Source of the DNA: Legionella waltersii
Lineage (GTDB): Bacteria; Pseudomonadota; Gammaproteobacteria; Legionellales; Legionellaceae
Length of the DNA: 36,683 bases
NCBI RefSeq assembly: GCF_001468085.1
Contig: NZ_LNZB01000031.1
Span: forward strand, 145,091 to 181,773
Direction: 5' to 3'
Shown: positions 33,284-36,683 of the stretch, piece after piece
Layout of the letters: each line of letters opens with the position of its first letter
Position numbering within the stretch: the first letter of the stretch is position 1
Translations under genes and position numbers: made by a program
The notes under the pieces: generated by a model
What the model saw: the letters and a program-made list of their open reading frames with translations, nothing else
Told to the model about the DNA's origin: nothing
The model's database searches: none

Positions 33284-33959
33284 TGTCATTTTAACCAGTA
33301 AGGGATTGTGTAAAACCTATCATGATGGTGTTACCAAAGTTGAAGTTTTAAAGGGTATTGATTTATCGTTGGCCAAAGGAGATAGAGTAGCAATTATTGG
33401 TCCATCAGGATCTGGTAAGAGTACCTTACTGCATTTGCTTGGGGGATTGGATAAGCCTACTAGAGGCTCTGTTTTAGTCGGTGATGTTGATTGGCAACAA
33501 ATCAATGAAAAACACCGTTGCCAATTACGGAATCAACGGTTAGGATTTGTATACCAATTTCATCATTTATTGCCAGAATTTACAGCCATTGAAAACGTGA
33601 TGATGCCTTTGCTCCTTGGAGGACAGTCGATTCAAGACTCTGAAATGAAAGCCGAAATGATGTTAGAACACGTTGGTCTCAAGCCTCGATTACAGCATAA
33701 ACCAGCTCAGCTATCAGGCGGGGAGCGCCAGCGGGTGGCAATCGCAAGGGCTTTGGTTCATCAACCCCACTGTGTTCTGGCAGATGAACCCACCGGTAAT
33801 TTGGATGAAGCCACTGCTGGAAAAGTATTTGAGTTGATGTTAGAACTTAATGAAAAATTGAATACCGCGTTGGTTATTGTTACCCACGATCAGCAATTAG
33901 CCCATCGAATGGATAGGGTGATGGTCCTGCACGAGGGGAAATTCAATAACTTGAAATAA
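33276..33959 (+). CDS. lolD: Lipoprotein-releasing ABC transporter ATPase
   Basis: ATPase of the Lol system; 227 residues from the ATG at 33276 with GGAGG ten bases upstream. Walker A is GPSGSGKST (42-50), the ABC signature [15 protein letters not shown], Walker [14 protein letters not shown] and the switch His in IVTHD. The [17 protein letters not shown]-loop is the LolD type. Its start overlaps the lolC stop, so the two proteins are made together. Confidence 0.96.
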   Translation: MSDVILTSKGLCKTYHDGVTKVEVLKGIDLSLAKGDRVAIIGPSGSGKSTLLHLLGGLDKPTRGSVLVGDVDWQQINEKHRCQLRNQRLGFVYQFHHLLPEFTAIENVMMPLLLGGQSIQDSEMKAEMMLEHVGLKPRLQHKPAQLSGGERQRVAIARALVHQPHCVLADEPTGNLDEATAGKVFELMLELNEKLNTALVIVTHDQQLAHRMDRVMVLHEGKFNNLK

Positions 33960-33981
33960 AATAATGAAAGGAGTAGTAATT

Positions 33982-34335
33982 ATGCAAGGTAAACAGGAAA
34001 GGGATCCCTCTACAGATGAAGCTTCAACAACGGAAACACAAGAAGATAGCTCAACAATAATACTCACAACTCTTCGCTCTCGCGCATCATCTACAGGGTC
34101 TTTAAAGAATGGTGAGAAAGCCATTCATCGAGATCCTCAACGACTTGATTTCATAGATGCTGGAGTAGTAATGAAAAGGGATGAAGATGATCTCAGTTCT
34201 CCTAGATTGCGGTCATTAAAAAAGATGTATCCCTTAGAATGTCCAGTAACCCAACAACAGTCAAAACAACAGACTGCAGTTGGGATCGATGAGCATAGCA
34301 CTGAAAATGAAGACGCGGTCAGAAACGGCCTTTAA
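33982..34335 (+). CDS. Hydrophilic hypothetical protein, 117 aa
   Basis: A charged, Ser/Thr/Gln-rich protein without signal peptide, membrane segment or recognised motif ([14 protein letters not shown]..., [18 protein letters not shown]...). AAAGGAG lies eight bases before the ATG at 33982, a better start than the ATG at 33964. The gene follows lolD by 22 bases and overlaps the asnS stop tail to tail by four bases. Composition suggests disorder. It may be a lineage-specific gene riding on the lolCD transcript, perhaps an effector, but nothing proves either. Confidence 0.6.
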   Translation: MQGKQERDPSTDEASTTETQEDSSTIILTTLRSRASSTGSLKNGEKAIHRDPQRLDFIDAGVVMKRDEDDLSSPRLRSLKKMYPLECPVTQQQSKQQTAVGIDEHSTENEDAVRNGL

Positions 34336-35735
34336 TAGTCTGCATGTCCTGGTGTGCGTGGGAATGGAATAACATCACGCACATTACCAATGCCAGTCAC
34401 GTAAGAAATTAAGCGCTCAAATCCAAGCCCGAAACCTGCATGTGGCACGGAACCATATCGGCGTAAATCACGATACCACTGGTAGTGTTCTTTGTTTAAA
34501 TTACACTCATCCATACGCTTATCCAAGACTTCAAGCCTTTCTTCACGCTGACTACCTCCAATTATCTCTCCAATACCTGGTGCAAGAACATCCATAGCAG
34601 CTACTGTTCGGCCATCATCATTAAGGCGCATATAGAACCCTTTGATTTCTTGGGGGTAGTTCGTTAGGATAACTGGTTTTTTGCAGAGAACTTCAGCTAA
34701 ATACCTTTCATGTTCAGACTGCAGATCAAGTCCCCAACTGACTGGAAACTCAAATTTTTGCTCACTTCTTTCAAGTGCGGCGATGGCGTCCGTATAAGTC
34801 ATGATTTCAAATTCTGACTGGGCTATGTGCTCCATGCGCTCTATACAACCAGGTGCTACAAATTGATTAAAAAACTCCATGTCATCGGCGCGTTCATCGA
34901 GAACTGTTTTGCACAAGTAACGTAACATGGTTTGACTTAAATCACAGATGTCATGCAATGTGGCAAAAGCAACTTCGGGTTCAACCATCCAAAACTCAGC
35001 CAAATGGCGGCTTGTGTTTGAATTTTCCGCACGGAATGTTGGTCCAAACGTATATACCTTAGACATAGCTAGACAGTAAGCTTCGACGTTCAATTGCCCG
35101 GATACGGTTAAAAAGGTTTCTTTGCCGAAAAAGTCTTTACTAAAATCAATTTGTCCTTGTTCTGTTTTGGGTAGATTTAGCATGTCCAATGTAGAAACAC
35201 GAAACATTTCACCGGCCCCTTCGCAATCACTGGAGGTAATGATTGGGGTATGTACCCAGAAGAATCCAAGCGAGTCATAAAAACGGTGAATTGCTTGGGA
35301 TAAACAATGGCGAATACGGGTAACAGCACCAATGGTGTTTGTTCTTGGGCGTAAATGAGCCACTTCTCTTAAAAACTCTAGGGTATGTCTTTTAGCTTGA
35401 ATAGGGTAAGAGTCTGGATTGTCTACCCAACCTACGACTTGAATATGTTCAGCTTGGATTTCACAAAATTGTCCTTTGCCTTGTGAAGCAACTAATTTTC
35501 CAGTGGCAATGATGGCGCAACCTGCATTAAGTTTAGCTACTTCCAACGTGTAGTTCGCTAAACTGTCTGTAGCGACGATCTGAATTGGAGCAAAACAAGA
35601 GCCATCATGCAAACTGATAAATGATAAACCTGCTTTAGAATCACGACGGGTTTTAACCCAGCCTCTTACGGTTACGGTTTCATCAATGCTGATTTCACCT
35701 TCAAGGCATTGTTTTATGGTGAAGACTTCTGTCAT
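34332..35735 (-). CDS. asnS: Asparaginyl-tRNA synthetase
   Basis: Class IIb synthetase that charges tRNA-Asn. The 467-residue protein aligns over its whole length with E. coli AsnS (466). It has the N-terminal anticodon-binding OB fold ([19 protein letters not shown]), motif 2 [17 protein letters not shown] and motif 3 [10 protein letters not shown], ending [15 protein letters not shown] lies six bases before the ATG at 35735; an ATG at 35747 lacks this spacing. It is transcribed alone, divergent from the secreted protein gene at 35829. Confidence 0.97.
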   Translation of the reverse strand: MTEVFTIKQCLEGEISIDETVTVRGWVKTRRDSKAGLSFISLHDGSCFAPIQIVATDSLANYTLEVAKLNAGCAIIATGKLVASQGKGQFCEIQAEHIQVVGWVDNPDSYPIQAKRHTLEFLREVAHLRPRTNTIGAVTRIRHCLSQAIHRFYDSLGFFWVHTPIITSSDCEGAGEMFRVSTLDMLNLPKTEQGQIDFSKDFFGKETFLTVSGQLNVEAYCLAMSKVYTFGPTFRAENSNTSRHLAEFWMVEPEVAFATLHDICDLSQTMLRYLCKTVLDERADDMEFFNQFVAPGCIERMEHIAQSEFEIMTYTDAIAALERSEQKFEFPVSWGLDLQSEHERYLAEVLCKKPVILTNYPQEIKGFYMRLNDDGRTVAAMDVLAPGIGEIIGGSQREERLEVLDKRMDECNLNKEHYQWYRDLRRYGSVPHAGFGLGFERLISYVTGIGNVRDVIPFPRTPGHADY

Positions 35736-35828
35736 TATACACTCCAAAATCTTATAAAATAGTATTCCGCTTCAAAGAGCATTGTTTGGCTGAGATAATA
35801 CACTAAATGAAATAACTGGGGGAACAGT

Positions 35829-36389
35829 ATGATGCAAAGAGTTTTATTTGTAACGTTATTTTTTATCTCAACCATTGTGCATGCTGAAGATACTGTATTA
35901 AAGCTTTATAGACCTTTTGGTGAAGTTACCGAACAAGCCCCCGTGGTGGTTAAGAGCAAAATTATTGGACATTGTTTTGCTCAATCCCAATTGATTCTTA
36001 GAGAGGATGCTTGGCGTTGTCAGGCAGAGGGTAAAGTGTATGATCCTTGTTTTGCTAAAGAAACCGGGAAGAATAAAGAAGTGGTTTGCCCTCAATCACC
36101 GTGGATAGGGGAAAGTGTGAGAATTGTGGTGAACGAACAATTATCTAATGCATTTCATAAACCTCTTGATATGTCTCGTACTTACCCCTGGGCCATTGAA
36201 TTAATTAATGGTGAACATTGTTTGGCAGTAAATCCTGGAGAGGTATTTGATTCAATGCCTATACGCTATAGTTGCAGTGACAAACATGTTCTTATTGGTT
36301 ACTTGCAACGTTGTAATCCTGTTTGGAGCATGCTGGAAAAGACGCCGAAAGGTGTTTCCTCGGTCAATTTTAAAAAAGCTTGGTTTTGA
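35829..36389 (+). CDS. Secreted Cys-containing protein, unknown
   Basis: A 186-residue protein with a Sec signal peptide (MMQRVLFVTLFFISTIVHA, cleavage before Glu20). The mature part has seven cysteines, several in short pairs (GHC, WRC, DPC, VVC), so it is probably a disulfide-bonded periplasmic or exported protein. The segment GHCFAQSQLILREDAWRC suggests one disulfide loop. There is no lipobox and no membrane segment after the signal. GGGGGA lies upstream of two adjacent ATGs; either may be used. I recognise no family. It is divergent from asnS and is followed by repeats. Confidence 0.8.
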   Translation: MMQRVLFVTLFFISTIVHAEDTVLKLYRPFGEVTEQAPVVVKSKIIGHCFAQSQLILREDAWRCQAEGKVYDPCFAKETGKNKEVVCPQSPWIGESVRIVVNEQLSNAFHKPLDMSRTYPWAIELINGEHCLAVNPGEVFDSMPIRYSCSDKHVLIGYLQRCNPVWSMLEKTPKGVSSVNFKKAWF

Positions 36390-36393
36390 CAGG

Positions 36394-36414
36394 ATCAGGA
36401 CTTACGCAAAACCC
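36394..36414 (+). repeat. Partial copy of the ATCAGGACTTACG repeat
   Basis: ATCAGGACTTACGCAAAACCC matches the first half of the copies at 14961-15003 and 22996-23036. The second half is replaced by unrelated sequence (TGAGGATCATTC). Confidence 0.6.
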
Positions 36415-36464
36415 TGAGGATCATTCATCTTGTATCTTTGTCTCCGGGGACGATGGGATGAAAA

Positions 36465-36683
36465 ACCGAGCCGAGACCGTGAGGGCTGAGGTATCGACTC
36501 ATTTTTTAAATGGGGCATTTATACCAAAAGTCGGGTGTTTTGACTAATGGCGCTGCCTTAAGCGGTGTCATTAGATTCTCCTAGACGGCCTGCAACGGTC
36601 CGCTTGCTGACGCGCGCGGCTCGGTTTCTTCTTTGCTGTGTGAATCAAATCTTAGTTACAGCAGGGAGTGAGTTGGTCCGCTT
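36465..36683. repeat. Large nested palindromic element, copy D (cut by window edge)
   Basis: Runs in the opposite direction to copies A-C: CTGAGGTATCGACTCA, ATGGGGCATTTATACC, GGCGCTGCCTTAAGCGG, CGCTTGCTGACGCGCGCGG, then the central segment (TTTGCTGTGTGAATC...ACAGCAGGGAGT). Arms and core are both reversed relative to copy A, so their relative direction is as in A and C. The element continues past the right edge. Confidence 0.85.

Overview
The window is about 36.7 kb of a moderately AT-rich gammaproteobacterial chromosome. It looks like Legionella (Legionellales). The main reasons are a homologue of the ankyrin effector AnkH with its partner gene, a LegC7/YlfA-like coiled-coil effector on the other side of rapA, several further proteins built like Dot/Icm (type IVB) effectors, and housekeeping blocks arranged as in other Gammaproteobacteria. 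The assignment rests on remembered family features and gene order, not on a database search.

Layout. 1-1050: the start of an acidic protein with 19-residue tandem repeats (runs off the left edge) and a glycine-zipper lipoprotein. 1286-3703: dapA, a very short BamC-like lipoprotein, and a DUF1704/QEGLA putative metallopeptidase. 3754-5304: palindromic repeats flanking an orphan protein that ends in a CaaX box (CLLL), then a small secreted Cys-rich protein. 5534-9736: an 1122-residue putative effector followed at once by murI. 9779-10972: a palindromic element and a second CaaX-ending protein (CTIV). 11017-13168 (minus): a rhodanese-grxC-secB-gpsA operon. 13230-17118: smrB divergent from prmB-aroC-asd. 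17195-24597: a small partner gene and ankH, palindromic repeats, rapA, a hypothetical gene and the legC7-like gene. 24639-29882: rne divergent from rluC-HAD phosphatase-pgsA, then tRNA-Gly, tRNA-Cys and tRNA-Leu. 29965-31894: a putative OTU/papain-like effector and another palindromic element. 32039-36389: lolC-lolD, a hypothetical gene, asnS, and a secreted Cys-containing protein. The right edge lies inside a fourth copy of the large palindromic element.

How it fits together. Conserved housekeeping blocks (dapA-bamC; yibN-grxC-secB-gpsA; smrB/prmB-aroC; rne/rluC; pgsA-glyW-cysT-leuZ; lolCD) alternate with effector-type genes. The effector genes often lie next to non-coding palindromic repeats. 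There are two main repeat families: a 28-29 bp perfect or near-perfect hairpin (GGGGACGGACCCC arms) and a larger nested inverted-repeat element of about 220-460 bp whose central segment is flipped in one copy. At two effector genes the repeat units include the stop codon. In one of them the last three residues of a CaaX box are encoded by the repeat unit.

Most notable points: two unrelated orphan proteins with C-terminal CaaX boxes; a Cys13/His185 OTU-like candidate with a C-terminal membrane segment; the repeat family with an invertible-looking core; a BamC reduced to its N-terminal segment; and a terminator inside the tRNA cluster. No transposase, CRISPR array or phage gene was recognised.
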